Part shown: positions 15,917 through 24,250 of the stretch, piece after piece
Numbering within the stretch: the first letter of the stretch is position 1
How the letters are laid out: every line of letters starts with the position of its first letter
Assembly: GCA_025357545.1 (NCBI GenBank)
Contig: JANXPB010000107.1
Location: 1-39,622 of the forward strand
Direction: 5' to 3'
DNA length: 39,622 nt
Origin: Holophagaceae bacterium
GTDB taxonomy: Bacteria; Acidobacteriota; Holophagae; Holophagales; Holophagaceae
Program-made: the position numbers and the translations under genes
Notes under the pieces: generated by a model
Database searches by the model: none
Told to the model about the DNA's origin: nothing
What the model saw: only the letters and a program-made list of their open reading frames with translations

Positions 15917-16117
15917 TTACTTGCGGTCGATTTCGATATTCTCTTTGGTGCCACTGCGGGAGACCGCAAGCATGATGCCGATGCCGAGCACCATGACGAC
16001 ACCGATGATGGTCCAGGTGGTGCCGATGCTTTCCAGCACACCCATTTTCCACAGGGCGGCCAGCACACCGCCCACGAGGACCATGAATCCAATGAGATAT
16101 AAACCAGTCCATTTCAT
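15917..16117 (-). CDS. 66-aa two-helix membrane protein
   Basis: Starts at ATG 16117 with a near-perfect Shine-Dalgarno AGGAGGC five bases upstream. It has two hydrophobic helices, LYLIGFMVLVGGVLAALW and TTWTIIGVVMVLGIGIMLAV, and a short charged tail ending NIEIDRK. It resembles small inner-membrane proteins of the superinfection/phage-shock-accessory size class but has no recognised family. The DinB-like gene follows on the same strand, about 113 bp downstream. Function unknown. Confidence 0.72.
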   Translation of the reverse strand: MKWTGLYLIGFMVLVGGVLAALWKMGVLESIGTTWTIIGVVMVLGIGIMLAVSRSGTKENIEIDRK

Positions 16118-16425
16118 GGATGCCTCCTGGGGGACGTTCCCATTGGAGGGTAGCGGGATATTTGGCGCTGCGGACCGCGGGAATTCCCGCCCAGCCACCT
16201 TGCGGCGCCTGGGCGGGTTGGTGAGATCAGTGGAGGAATCGTTTCTGGCGCCCAACTGACATTTTGAGCCATGCAGCCCACCCGGAATTGTGGATGCCCA
16301 GCGTCAACCTGAAAGCTCGATGGGGCTGGACTTCCGGCCCCCTGTACCCCGAGCCAACCACCCCTGCTTCATCCCCCTGATCCGCCGGGATTGAACGGAT
16401 CAGCGTGAAGGCAGGCCCTGCCGCT
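16118..16425. other. 308-bp intergenic stretch
   Basis: No convincing gene. It holds the promoter side of the 66-aa membrane protein gene and the downstream side of the Ig/propeller lipoprotein gene. The only structure noted is the inverted repeat at 16378-16402. Confidence 0.6.
16378..16402 (-). terminator. inverted repeat downstream of the Ig/propeller lipoprotein gene
   Basis: Perfect seven-base arms TGATCCG / CGGATCA separated by 11 nt, starting 24 bp after the stop codon at 16426. There is no U-tract. It could be a terminator or a protein-binding palindrome. Confidence 0.35.
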
Positions 16426-18284
16426 TCAATAGCTCTGGTAGTCAAGTCCATAGCCTTTGAACACCACGGCTCCGACAACCTTGTCGGGTACGGCGGTGAC
16501 GGTGCCGCTCAAGGCGCTGGCATTGTAGAAGATGCGGACATCGGTGGCGGAATCCGCCCAGAAATAGAGCCGGTCCCCGTTATCCAGGATCAGGTTCTCG
16601 GCCGACCCGAGGGTGTAGCGGAAGGCCGAGGACGTATCCCCCGAAGCGATGGTGCCACTCAAGGTGCTGGCGTTGGCGAAGCTGAAGAGGTTGAAGCCTC
16701 CGGGTGAACTGCTCCGGCTGGACAGGTAGAGACGGTTGTTCGCGGCATCCACCGCCATCTTCCGGATGTCGAAGCCCATGAAGGTAATGACCCGGCTGGG
16801 AGTGGAGGCATTGGTCAGGGTCGTGGCGCCGTCGAACACCGTCACCACCGGGCCGGTGCTTGAGTTGGTGTAGATGCGGTTGTTGACCACATCCAACCCC
16901 ATCCAGCTCACCGAGGCAGCGACCTGCGCCGCGGGGACCACGGCGCCATTGAGGGTGCTCGCGTTGGCCAGGGCGAGCAGCTTGGCGCCGCCCAGGAAGG
17001 CGCCCAGGTAGAGGCGGTCGTTGGAGGAATCCACCGCGAGGCCGGAGAAGCTGTTGGCACCGGCGATGGTGATGACGCGGTCCGGGGCCACGTTGCCCGA
17101 GACCGTGTCGGTGTTGTGCCAGACCAGGATGGAATCGGGCAGCAGCACATAGACCATCTTCCGGGTGCGGTCCACCGCCACGGTGTCCGTAGAGCCCCCG
17201 CTGAAAGTACTGAGCTGGGTGTTGGAGCCTGAGATCGTCCGCGGCGCGGCGATGCTGCCGATGTTCAGCGCATCATCGGTGATGCGCAGGGTATTGTCGC
17301 CCCAACTCATGGTGAAGAGGCGGATCTTGGGCAGGGTGGCCGTGACCTTGAGGTTCACGGTGGTGGTATGGGTGAGGGTGCCGTCCGTACCGCTGATGAT
17401 CAGGCTGTAAGGCCCGGGCGCCACGAGCGCCGGAACCGTGAGGCTGAGGGTTCCCACCGTGGCCGAAGCCGCCACGGTGCCCGTGCCGGTGAGGCCCTGG
17501 ACATTGGCCGGCACGCTCAAGGTGATCGCCGTCGTGTGCCCATTGGAGCGCGTGAGGTTGATGGCGGAGGCGCCGCTGGTGCCGGCGGTGACGGTGGTGG
17601 GGCTCGTCAGGATTTGGAAGTCCGGAACCGGCGTCGCGGTCACCGTCACGTTGCAGGAGGCGGAGCGGGTGAGGGTGCCATCGGTGGCATTGACGTTGAG
17701 TGCGTAGGTTCCCGCCACCACCGCCCCCGACACGGTGAGGTTGAGGGTGCCCGTGGTGGCGGAGACGCCCAGGGTGCCGCTGCCGGTGATGCCTTGGGCG
17801 TTGGTGGGCACCGCGAAGGTGATGGCCGTGGTGTGGCCATTGGTGCGGTTGGCGGAGATGGCGGCGTTGCCGTTGGCGCCCGCGACGATGCTGGTGGCCG
17901 CCACGGTGAAATTGAAGTCCGGCACAACCATGACCGTGAGACTGGCTGCATTGCTCAGCACGCTCCCCGCCCCGTTGCTGACATTCACCGTGAACTGGGC
18001 ATTGTTGTCAGCGCTCGACGTGGCCGGGGTGGTGTAGGAGGGTGCGGCGGCCCCTGGAATATCCGTGCCGTTCTTCCGCCACTGGTAGGCGAGGGGGCAT
18101 CCCCGGTGGCGGTCACGGAGAAGGTGGCCGGCGCCGGGGCCGTCACGGCCTGGTTGGCCGGCTGAGTGGTGATGGTGGGCCGCACTGGCGTGGGGGTAGA
18201 AGAGGTGCTGCCGCCCCCGCAGGCCAGAAGGACCAGGGTGAAGCAGGCCAGAAGAAGGGACCCGAAGGGGAAGATCCGACACAT
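16426..18284 (-). pseudogene. lipoprotein with Ig-like repeats and beta-propeller, frameshifted near 18093-18097
   Basis: Read from ATG 18284 (GGAG six bases upstream), the protein has a lipoprotein signal ending LVLLACGGGS and begins an Ig-like domain (TITTQPANQ, ATFSVTATGDAP). At the G5 run 18093-18097 (C5 on the coding strand) the frame breaks. The expected continuation LAYQWRKNGTDIPG lies in the next frame and runs without stops to 16426. Adding one G gives 619 codons. The rest holds two tandem domains of about 90 aa that share NGHTTAIT and GTL-LTV blocks. A propeller-like C-terminal half follows, with repeated NNRLYL/NDRLYLG, FANASTL and ITF motifs. Expected location: outer membrane surface. 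It may be a sequencing error or a true frameshift. Confidence 0.8.
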
Positions 18285-18513
18285 AGGAGGCTCCATGGAG
18301 GCTCAGTTCCCAGTGCCCTTCCCGGATCCAGGAAAGTATGGGAGCACTCTCCTCATTTCCCCTTGGACCAGTTGCGTGGAAAGCCTTCCCAGTTACCACC
18401 GGGTCCCGCGGTTCCCCAGGCGATTCGCCCCTGAATTTGGCGCGTTGGCGTCACTTTTCAAGTGGATCTGAGGTGAATGACCTAGCTTCAAGCCTTATCC
18501 AAGGCGAGGTGTT

Positions 18514-20337
18514 ATGTCAGACGGGCCACGAGCACCCTTCAAGGAGAGATCGGTCGGAGTTCAGGAATATCCCGGGCGGAGTGGCAACTCCGGCCTGGCG
18601 GGCTTCTTCGCCACCTTAATGTGGGCCAGCGGGCCTTTCGTCGCCCAGGCCGCGGCGATGCAAGCCCCGCTCAGCTCTCCGGCTCCCGCTGTGCCCGTTC
18701 CACCGACCCTCCCGGGCGCCATGACCCAGGTGCAGAGCGGCCACTTTGAGGCTGCCCGGGACCTGCTGCTGGTCATCACCAAGGCTCAGCCCAAAAATCC
18801 GGTGGCCTGGCGGCTGCTCGGCTCTTGCGGCTTGAAACTAAAGGACTACCCCGGCGCCATTGAGGCCTATGCCAAGGCCCTGGCCCTGAATTCCCAAGAC
18901 GCCACGGCCCTCTACAACACTGGCGTGGCCTACGCCCTGCAACAGAAAAAGGACGAGGCCTTCCGTTTCCTCACCCAGGCCAAGGCCACCCATCGCATGG
19001 ACATGACCACCGCGAAAACCGATGCGGATCTTGAAGGGCTGCGCCCAGACCCGCGCTTCGAGGGCCTACTGCCCAAACCCGAAGACTACGCCCATCCCTT
19101 CGTGGAGCCCGTGAAGATCCTGCGGGAATTCGATGGGGAAGGCCCCAACGACCAATTCGGCTGGATCGCCCGGGACCTCGGCGACGTGGATGGCGATGGC
19201 GTCCACGACTTCGTGACCTCGGCCCCCACCAAGGCGATTGGGGGCGCTGCGGCGGGTCGGGTCTACGTCTATTCCACAGGCAAGAACAAACTGCTCTGGT
19301 CCGTGGACGGCCAGCCCGGCGACAACCTGGGCAACGGCATCGAGTGCGCCGGCGACACCAACCACGATGGCATTCCCGACGTGGTGGCGGGCGCACCCGG
19401 CGGGCCCGAGACCATCGGCCAAGCCTACATCTACTCCGGCAAGGATGGTCAGCAATTGCACGCCTTCAAGGGCGAACACAAGGGCGACAGCTTCGGCCAG
19501 CACGTCGCCACCGCCGGGGACGTGGACCAGGATGGCTACGCGGACGTCATCATCGGCGCGCCGGGGAACAACGCGGGCGGCGCCGCCGCAGGGCGGGCCT
19601 ACGTCTACTCCGGCAAGGATGGCCACCTGCTGCTGACCCTCACAGGCGAAAGGGCCGGGGATGCCTTCGGCAGCACCGTGGGCGGGGCCTCCTGGGGCGG
19701 CACCCGCACCTTCCTCATCGTGGGGGCCCCGGGGGCCGGGCCCCGCCACACGGGCCGGGTCTATGTCTACGACAGCCTCTCCGGCATGCCCAAATTCGTC
19801 ATCGATTCCGACGAGACCGGCAACGCACTGGGGGGCATGTTCGTCTCGGTGCTGGGCGACGTGGACGGCGACGGCGTACCGGACATCTACGCCTCGGACT
19901 GGTCCAACACCGCCAAGGGCCGCTCCACGGGCCGCGTGTACGTGCATTCCGGCAAGGATGGCCACCGCCTCTTCACCTTTACCGGTGAAACCGCGGGCGA
20001 GGGCTTCGGCACTTGCCCCGCGGTGGTGGGCGATGTGGACGGCGACGGCCACGCGGATCTCCTGGTGGGAGCTTGGCAATTCGCGGGTGCGGCCCTCTCC
20101 GGCGGCAAGGTCTACCTCTATTCCGGCAAGGACGGCCATCTGATGCAGACCTACACCGGCCGCACCCCCGGCGACACCCTGGGCTTTGACGCCGTGGGCT
20201 TGGGGGACGTGGACGGCGACGGCATCGTGGACTTGCTGCTCACCTCCGCCTGGAGCAGCGTCCACGGCTTTCAGTCCGGGCGGGTGTTCGTGGTGTCCAG
20301 CGGAGTACGGCCGCCCAGGAACCCTTCCCCACGCTAG
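18514..20337 (+). CDS. exported TPR protein with seven-bladed FG-GAP (integrin alpha-like) propeller
   Basis: 607 aa. A hydrophobic stretch at 26-47 (GLAGFFATLMWASGPFVAQAAA) suggests export, with an unusually long 25-residue N-region. Residues 65-165 are TPR repeats (AMTQVQSGHFEAARDLLLV, NPVAWRLLGSCGLKLKDYPGAIEAYAKAL). Residues 214-597 form seven FG-GAP blades of about 55-58 aa. Blades 1-3 and 5-7 carry calcium-loop motifs such as DVDGDGVHDF, DTNHDGIPDV and DVDQDGYADV. Blade 4 has lost its loop (GGASWGGTRTF). Seven blades make a closed propeller as in integrin alpha chains. YxxSGKDG recurs in four blades. Likely a calcium-stabilised surface adhesion or scaffold protein. ATG 18514 has GAGG upstream. 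Confidence 0.87.
   Translation: MSDGPRAPFKERSVGVQEYPGRSGNSGLAGFFATLMWASGPFVAQAAAMQAPLSSPAPAVPVPPTLPGAMTQVQSGHFEAARDLLLVITKAQPKNPVAWRLLGSCGLKLKDYPGAIEAYAKALALNSQDATALYNTGVAYALQQKKDEAFRFLTQAKATHRMDMTTAKTDADLEGLRPDPRFEGLLPKPEDYAHPFVEPVKILREFDGEGPNDQFGWIARDLGDVDGDGVHDFVTSAPTKAIGGAAAGRVYVYSTGKNKLLWSVDGQPGDNLGNGIECAGDTNHDGIPDVVAGAPGGPETIGQAYIYSGKDGQQLHAFKGEHKGDSFGQHVATAGDVDQDGYADVIIGAPGNNAGGAAAGRAYVYSGKDGHLLLTLTGERAGDAFGSTVGGASWGGTRTFLIVGAPGAGPRHTGRVYVYDSLSGMPKFVIDSDETGNALGGMFVSVLGDVDGDGVPDIYASDWSNTAKGRSTGRVYVHSGKDGHRLFTFTGETAGEGFGTCPAVVGDVDGDGHADLLVGAWQFAGAALSGGKVYLYSGKDGHLMQTYTGRTPGDTLGFDAVGLGDVDGDGIVDLLLTSAWSSVHGFQSGRVFVVSSGVRPPRNPSPR
19435..20135 (+). repeat. DNA-level repeats inside the FG-GAP gene
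   Basis: TCCGGCAAGGATGG occurs at 19435-19448, 19609-19622 and 19948-19961, and with one change (GACGG) at 20122-20135. The spacings are 174, 339 and 174 bp; 174 bp equals 58 codons, one propeller blade. This points to blade duplication with recent sequence similarity. Confidence 0.8.
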
Positions 20338-20411
20338 ATCCTCCGGCCCGGCCCGGGACCATGGCGGCTCCCGGGCCAAGCCAGCGGAGGCGGTCCCTGA
20401 CCGCCAAGCAT

Positions 20412-20525
20412 TCACTTCATTTCGGCCTGTGCCCAGCGTTCACCTCGCATATTGTCGTCATTGGTCGGCCAGAAGGATGTGTCGATCAAAAATCCCCAAA
20501 GCATGAACTGAACAAAATCGTACAT
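20412..20525 (-). CDS. possible 37-aa small protein
   Basis: ATG at 20525 is preceded by GGAGG six bases upstream, one of the better ribosome sites in the window. The peptide begins MYDFVQFMLWGFLIDTSFW and ends in a charged tail (ERWAQAEMK). The first half is hydrophobic enough for a membrane or amphipathic helix. No family is recognised. It sits downstream of the AT-rich island when read on the minus strand, so that island could serve as its promoter. Short length makes chance plausible. Confidence 0.4.
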   Translation of the reverse strand: MYDFVQFMLWGFLIDTSFWPTNDDNMRGERWAQAEMK

Positions 20526-20726
20526 TGTGTGCCTCCACCCGAACGGCCCGCACCGAAGGCGAGCCTGAGCTGCAGGCCTGGGTTCCCTTTCGGGGCCGGA
20601 CCGATCGTCCCGCGCCATCCGAACATATGGCGGACCTAGCCGCGCACGTGGTGCTCCTGGTTCCAGCGGCCAAAACTGGCCACCACCAAACAGCACATTC
20701 TGCACCGATGAATAAATCTTTCATTT

Positions 20727-20742
20727 AAAGGTTTTAACCTTT
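20727..20742. repeat. AAAGGTT / AACCTTT palindrome
   Basis: Perfect seven-base arms with a TT centre in the AT-rich island. It may be a regulator binding site; hairpin formation with a 2-nt loop is less likely. Confidence 0.5.
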
Positions 20743-20749
20743 GCCCATG

Positions 20750-20813
20750 AGAGGTATAAATCGAATTAAATCATAATGATCGTGATACATCATCATTTCG
20801 ATTTATGACCTCT
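20750..20813. repeat. 64-bp inverted repeat in the AT-rich island
   Basis: The left arm AGAGGTATAAATCGAA (20750-20765) pairs with the right arm TTCGATTTATGACCTCT (20797-20813) with one bulged base. The interior is also partly self-complementary (ATCATAATGAT ... ATCATCAT). It lies 51 bp before the CPBP protease start. Candidate operator, structured leader or small RNA; which one cannot be decided from sequence. Confidence 0.65.
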
Positions 20814-20864
20814 GTAAACACTTTCCTGCGCGCTTCGTAGCTCTAGATCACCTCGGAGTTCCCT

Positions 20865-21755
20865 TTGCAAACGATCTTCTTCAATCAGGACCAGCGCCTG
20901 CGTAACGGCTGGTGGGCGCTCGGTTTCGTGCTGCTGGTCGCGGCCATTGGGTATGGAGCCGGGTTTGCCATCCGGGGGGTAACCCGGTTGGGGGCTTCCA
21001 AGGCATGGTTTGAACCGGCGGCCTTCCTCATCACGCTACTGGCCACGTGGATCTGCCTGAAGCTCCGCAAAGAACCCCTCACCGGAGTCGGGTTTGCGCT
21101 GGACCGGCGCTGGTGGCAGGAACTTGGTTGGGGCACTGTCGCAGGTGCCGCGGTGATGCTCGCGGCGGCGGGCCTGGCTTGGGCCGCCGGGGGCGTCCGC
21201 TTCGAACTGGACCCGCTGCGCAGCTTGAAAACCCTCAGCTACGGTTTCTACATGTTCCTGTTCGTGGCCTGCTTCGAGGAAAACGCCTTCAGGGGGTTTC
21301 TCTTCCAGCGGTTGCTGGACGGCACCGGTATGTGGGTCACCCAGATCGCGCTGGCGCTGTTCTTCGCCTTCGCCCACTGGGGGAACCCTGGCATGCACGG
21401 CGCCACCAAGGCCTGGGCTACGGTCAACATCGCCCTGGCCTCAGTGTTCCTGGGCCTGGCCTACCTCCGCACCCGCAGCCTGGCCCTGCCCATCGGCATC
21501 CACCTGGGCTGGAACTGGACCCAGGGCAACGTCCTGGGCTTCGGCGTCAGTGGCAATGCCGAGCATGGCTGGGTGCGCCCTCTCTTCCAAGGCAAGGCCG
21601 AGTGGATCACCGGCGGCAGCTTCGGCCTGGAGGCCGGCATCTGCGGCGTGGCGGCCGTGCTGATCGGCATAGCCCTGCTCTGGAAGTGGAAGGGCTCCGC
21701 CGGCGCGGCGGCCCAGGTACAGCCCTCGGATTCATGGGTGGCCGAAACGGCCTGA
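20865..21755 (+). CDS. CPBP-family intramembrane metalloprotease
   Basis: 296 aa; TTG start at 20865 with GGAG upstream. Six to eight hydrophobic segments. The three CPBP (ABI/Rce1-like) motifs are present: EENAFRGFLFQRL with Glu138, Glu139 and Arg143; FAFAHWGNPG with His171; and HLGWNWTQG with His213 and Asn217. These form the glutamate- and histidine-based active site of the family, whose members process or protect membrane proteins and peptides in the inner membrane. The C-terminal tail (GSAGAAAQVQ) is soluble. The upstream AT-rich region with inverted repeats probably holds its promoter and suggests specific regulation. Confidence 0.9.
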   Translation: MQTIFFNQDQRLRNGWWALGFVLLVAAIGYGAGFAIRGVTRLGASKAWFEPAAFLITLLATWICLKLRKEPLTGVGFALDRRWWQELGWGTVAGAAVMLAAAGLAWAAGGVRFELDPLRSLKTLSYGFYMFLFVACFEENAFRGFLFQRLLDGTGMWVTQIALALFFAFAHWGNPGMHGATKAWATVNIALASVFLGLAYLRTRSLALPIGIHLGWNWTQGNVLGFGVSGNAEHGWVRPLFQGKAEWITGGSFGLEAGICGVAAVLIGIALLWKWKGSAGAAAQVQPSDSWVAETA

Positions 21756-21892
21756 GCAATGGACCGAAGACCCCCAAGAGTTCGGCCAGCGCGCGTGGAG
21801 CAGGGTTGGGAGCCGCGCCGAACTCGGAGGGCCGCCCGCGGCCAAGGGAGCGCCCCGGGCGGTGCCTTCGCGCAATGCGAGGCTCCCGTGGC

Positions 21893-22770
21893 TCAGTAAT
21901 TGTTCCCGGCATGAACGCCGGTGGTGGCGTAACCGCCGCCGAGAGTTTCCACCATGTTGTTGCCGAACTTGGTGTACAGGTTGTTGCTGGTCAGATTGCC
22001 TGTGACGATGCGGTTGTCCATGACGTGGCCGTTCATGCAGCTCGGCGTGATGGTGATGCCGCTGCCGGGAGAGTAGAATCCGGCGTCGCCGGCGTAGTCC
22101 ACCACGCAGTTTTTGACGGTGAAATAGTTGCAGGCGTTGAGGTAGATGCCGTTCACCGAGGCCCTGGCGATTTGGCCCACGTTGGTCTCCAGCACCCGCA
22201 CGTAGTCGGAGTTCTGCACGTAGACGCCGAGGCCGTGCCGCCCACCAGGCTGTTCATGCTCACGTTCTTCAGCAGCACGCCGGAGCCCCCGTTGACGTAG
22301 ATGCCCATGGGCGTCGACGGACCGGCCGCGTCGGGACCGGTGATGGCGAGGTCCTGCAGCACGATGTTGCGGTTGGGGCGGCTCGCGGGGCTGAAGGAGC
22401 CAAACGAGATGCCCGCCATGAAGCCGGTGGGCGTGCCGTTCAGGACCGTGATGTTTTTGTGGTTGGTGGTGGTGACGCCTGCAGTGAAGACGCTGGTGGC
22501 GGTGCCTGCAGAGCTCAGCCGGCAGCCGTTGAGGTCCACGATGACGCCGTCGGCGGCGATGGTGATGGCGCTGTAGCCGCCCACGGGCAGGACGAGGTCG
22601 TTGGCGAGGTAGTAGCAGCCCGGCGTGGAGATCGAGTACGGCACCGCGTTGATGGGCGTGCCCGTGGCCCCCGCGGCCACCGGCATGGCGATGCCGAGGA
22701 GGGCCACGGCCAGGAATGCGAGATGGAGGCCGCGGCGCAGTTTCCAAAGGGAGCGTGGAAGGGTGGTCAT
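21893..22770 (-). pseudogene. exported right-handed beta-helix protein, frameshifted near 22233
   Basis: From ATG 22770 the protein has a signal peptide (LHLAFLAVALLGIAMPVAAGA). Beta-helix rungs follow: ITIAADGVIVDLNGCRLSS, NITVLNG, NIVLQDLAITG, GVLLKNVSMNSL. At about 22233 the frame is lost. The next rungs, GLGVYVQNSDYVRVLETNVG, IYLNACNYFTVKNCVVDYAG and HVMDNRIVTGN, continue one base out of phase to the TGA at 21893. Adding one C (plus strand) to the CC at 22233-22234 restores a protein of 292 aa. The family (pectate-lyase-like or NosD-like parallel beta helix) includes polysaccharide-binding and carbohydrate-active proteins. No lyase catalytic motif is evident. Either a sequencing error or an inactivated gene. 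Confidence 0.8.
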
Positions 22771-23304
22771 GGGAATCCTTTAATTCGGCCCCTCCGCCAA
22801 AGCGCGAGGGACGGGGTGGGGTTTCCTAGAAGCTAGGGGCCTTGCCCCCCGCCCGGTAGAACCGCTTTCACAACTTCGTGGTGGACCAGTGCGCGTCCCA
22901 CCGCGCCATGGCGCCTTTCGCTAGACTCGGTCACCCCTTCCTCCGGGGACAACCTGGGCTTCGTCGGGGGCTTCAATAACGTCCTGACCACTCTGCCTAT
23001 GTCCGCCGGCACCCGCTATTCCATAGTGCTGGACGACCAGGGCAATATGCGCTGCTATGACCACAACCTGGATCCCCACGAGGGCACCTACTGGTCGGCG
23101 ATGGAGACCCACAAGGCGGAAGCCACCTTGACGATTCGACCAGGCCCTCCGCCTCCGGAAAGTCGAACGAGCATGGCAGTTCTGGGATCCATTGAACCGA
23201 GGTCATGCCGTTTCAGCTCGAGATCCTAAGTCCTTCCCGTTGTTCAATTCCAGTGAATCCGAGTTCAACCCTGGCTGATATTTTTTCCCTGCGCCGGGGG
23301 GCCC
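22771..23304. other. 534-bp stretch with a possible coding remnant
   Basis: Between two frameshifted minus-strand genes. A plus-strand frame at about 22924-23229 reads like real protein in its middle (see the remnant entry); the rest shows no gene. There is an AT-richer patch with a T6 run near 23280 just downstream of the metallo-beta-lactamase-like gene end, which might act in termination on the minus strand's far side. Confidence 0.5.
22924..23229 (+). pseudogene. possible 3' remnant of an unrecognised gene
   Basis: An open frame without its own convincing start reads SSGDNLGFVGGFNNVLTTL, MSAGTRYSIVLDDQGNMRCY and DHNLDPHEGTYWSAM before it degrades into low-complexity Pro/Ser/Arg text and stops at 23227-23229. 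The middle looks like natural protein (balanced aromatic, Asp and Gly residues), the ends do not. I do not recognise the family. It could be a remnant of a secreted or repeat protein, or chance. Confidence 0.3.
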
Positions 23305-24139
23305 CTATCGCCCGCCCAACTCGGCCTCTGCTTTGGCTTTGAAGTCCGCTTCACAGGCCGCTACGGCCGTGGCATAGCCACTGGGATCCTCGTAATTCCC
23401 CGCCGCGTGTTTGGCCACCAGGCCGCACTGGGAGACATGGGCCACCACCCACACGTCTGGTTCGAGGGCCTTCAGCCGCTGGAAACTGCGGGTCAGATCC
23501 GCCACGATGCCGGGATATTTGGGGTTCTTCAGGGGCATCACCACGGTGGGCAGATTGGCAAAGAGCAGCGTCAATTCCCGTCCTCCCTGGTGGATGGCCA
23601 TGCGGTAGCTCACACTGCCTGGCGTGTGGCCCGGGGGTGGCGATCACCGTCAGGGCCACATCCCCTAACGTGATGACCTCGCCATCCCTCAGCATGTGGT
23701 CTACCTTCACCGGCATGAAGGACGCCATGCCACCAGGGTCCGCGCCACCGCCACTTTCCAGCAGTTGGGCGCCAGCGTTGGTGGCAAAAACCTTGGCGCC
23801 CGTGATCTTTTGCATTTCCGCGAAGCCGCCCACGTGGTCGTAGTGCGCCTGATTGGTCAGCAGGATTCGGATGTCCTTGGGATCAAGGCCCAGCGCGCGG
23901 ATGCTCGCCGTGATCAACGGCGGTGAATCCGCCAGGCCGGTGTTGAGGAGGATATGCCCTCTGGAAATCGTGATGAGGTAGCAGCCCAGTTCCGCCGTGC
24001 CCACGAAATAGACATTTCGGACGATGCGGTAAGCCGGGGCGGGCTTCGACCATTCCGGCGGCGTGCCGGCGGTCGCCGGACCCGAAGCGAGGCCCGGCTC
24101 CAGCAAAATCATCAAACCGAGAAGGGCGCGTTTGAACAT
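23305..24139 (-). pseudogene. subclass B3 metallo-beta-lactamase-like protein, frameshifted at 23633-23637
   Basis: From ATG 24139: signal peptide, then the B3 pattern GCYLITISRGHILLNTGLAD, LGLDPKDIRILLTNQAHYDH, and IATPG. At the G5 run 23633-23637 the frame shifts; removing one base gives GHTPGSVSYRM and the rest of the protein (277 aa). Metal ligands in the restored protein are Gln97, His99, Asp101, His102, His171 and His234. These match B3 positions 116, 118, 120, 121, 196 and 263. The first His is Gln, as in GOB-type B3 enzymes. The family hydrolyses beta-lactams with zinc in the periplasm; other substrates are possible. As sequenced, the product would lose two ligands and be inactive. 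Confidence 0.85.
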
Positions 24140-24250
24140 GAGACAGCAGGTTAGCGGGCCCCACCAAGGATGAGAACCCTGGAAACTCCCGCACCCGCTT
24201 TCGGAGGCCGCGCCCCGGAGCGAGGGTCGCCCGAAGCTCAGGATTCGCTC

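Larger units (their letters stand above)
20338..20864. other. 527-bp gene-poor stretch with an AT-rich island
   Basis: Between the FG-GAP gene and the CPBP protease. It contains a possible 37-aa ORF on the minus strand (20412-20525), GC-rich sequence to about 20690, and then an AT-rich segment (about 20695-20825) with two inverted repeats described separately. The composition change is abrupt compared with the rest of the window. Confidence 0.7.

Noticed and set aside
15804-16112. Upstream extension of the DinB-like frame
   Set aside because: It overlaps the 66-aa membrane protein gene in another frame and reads as His/Arg-rich artefact; GTG 15803 with GGAG is a better start.
20458-20724. 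Minus-strand frame of 88 codons starting in the AT-rich island
   Set aside because: Beginning looks plausible, but the remainder is Arg/Ser low-complexity text, there is no good ribosome site, and it overlaps the better-supported 37-aa ORF.
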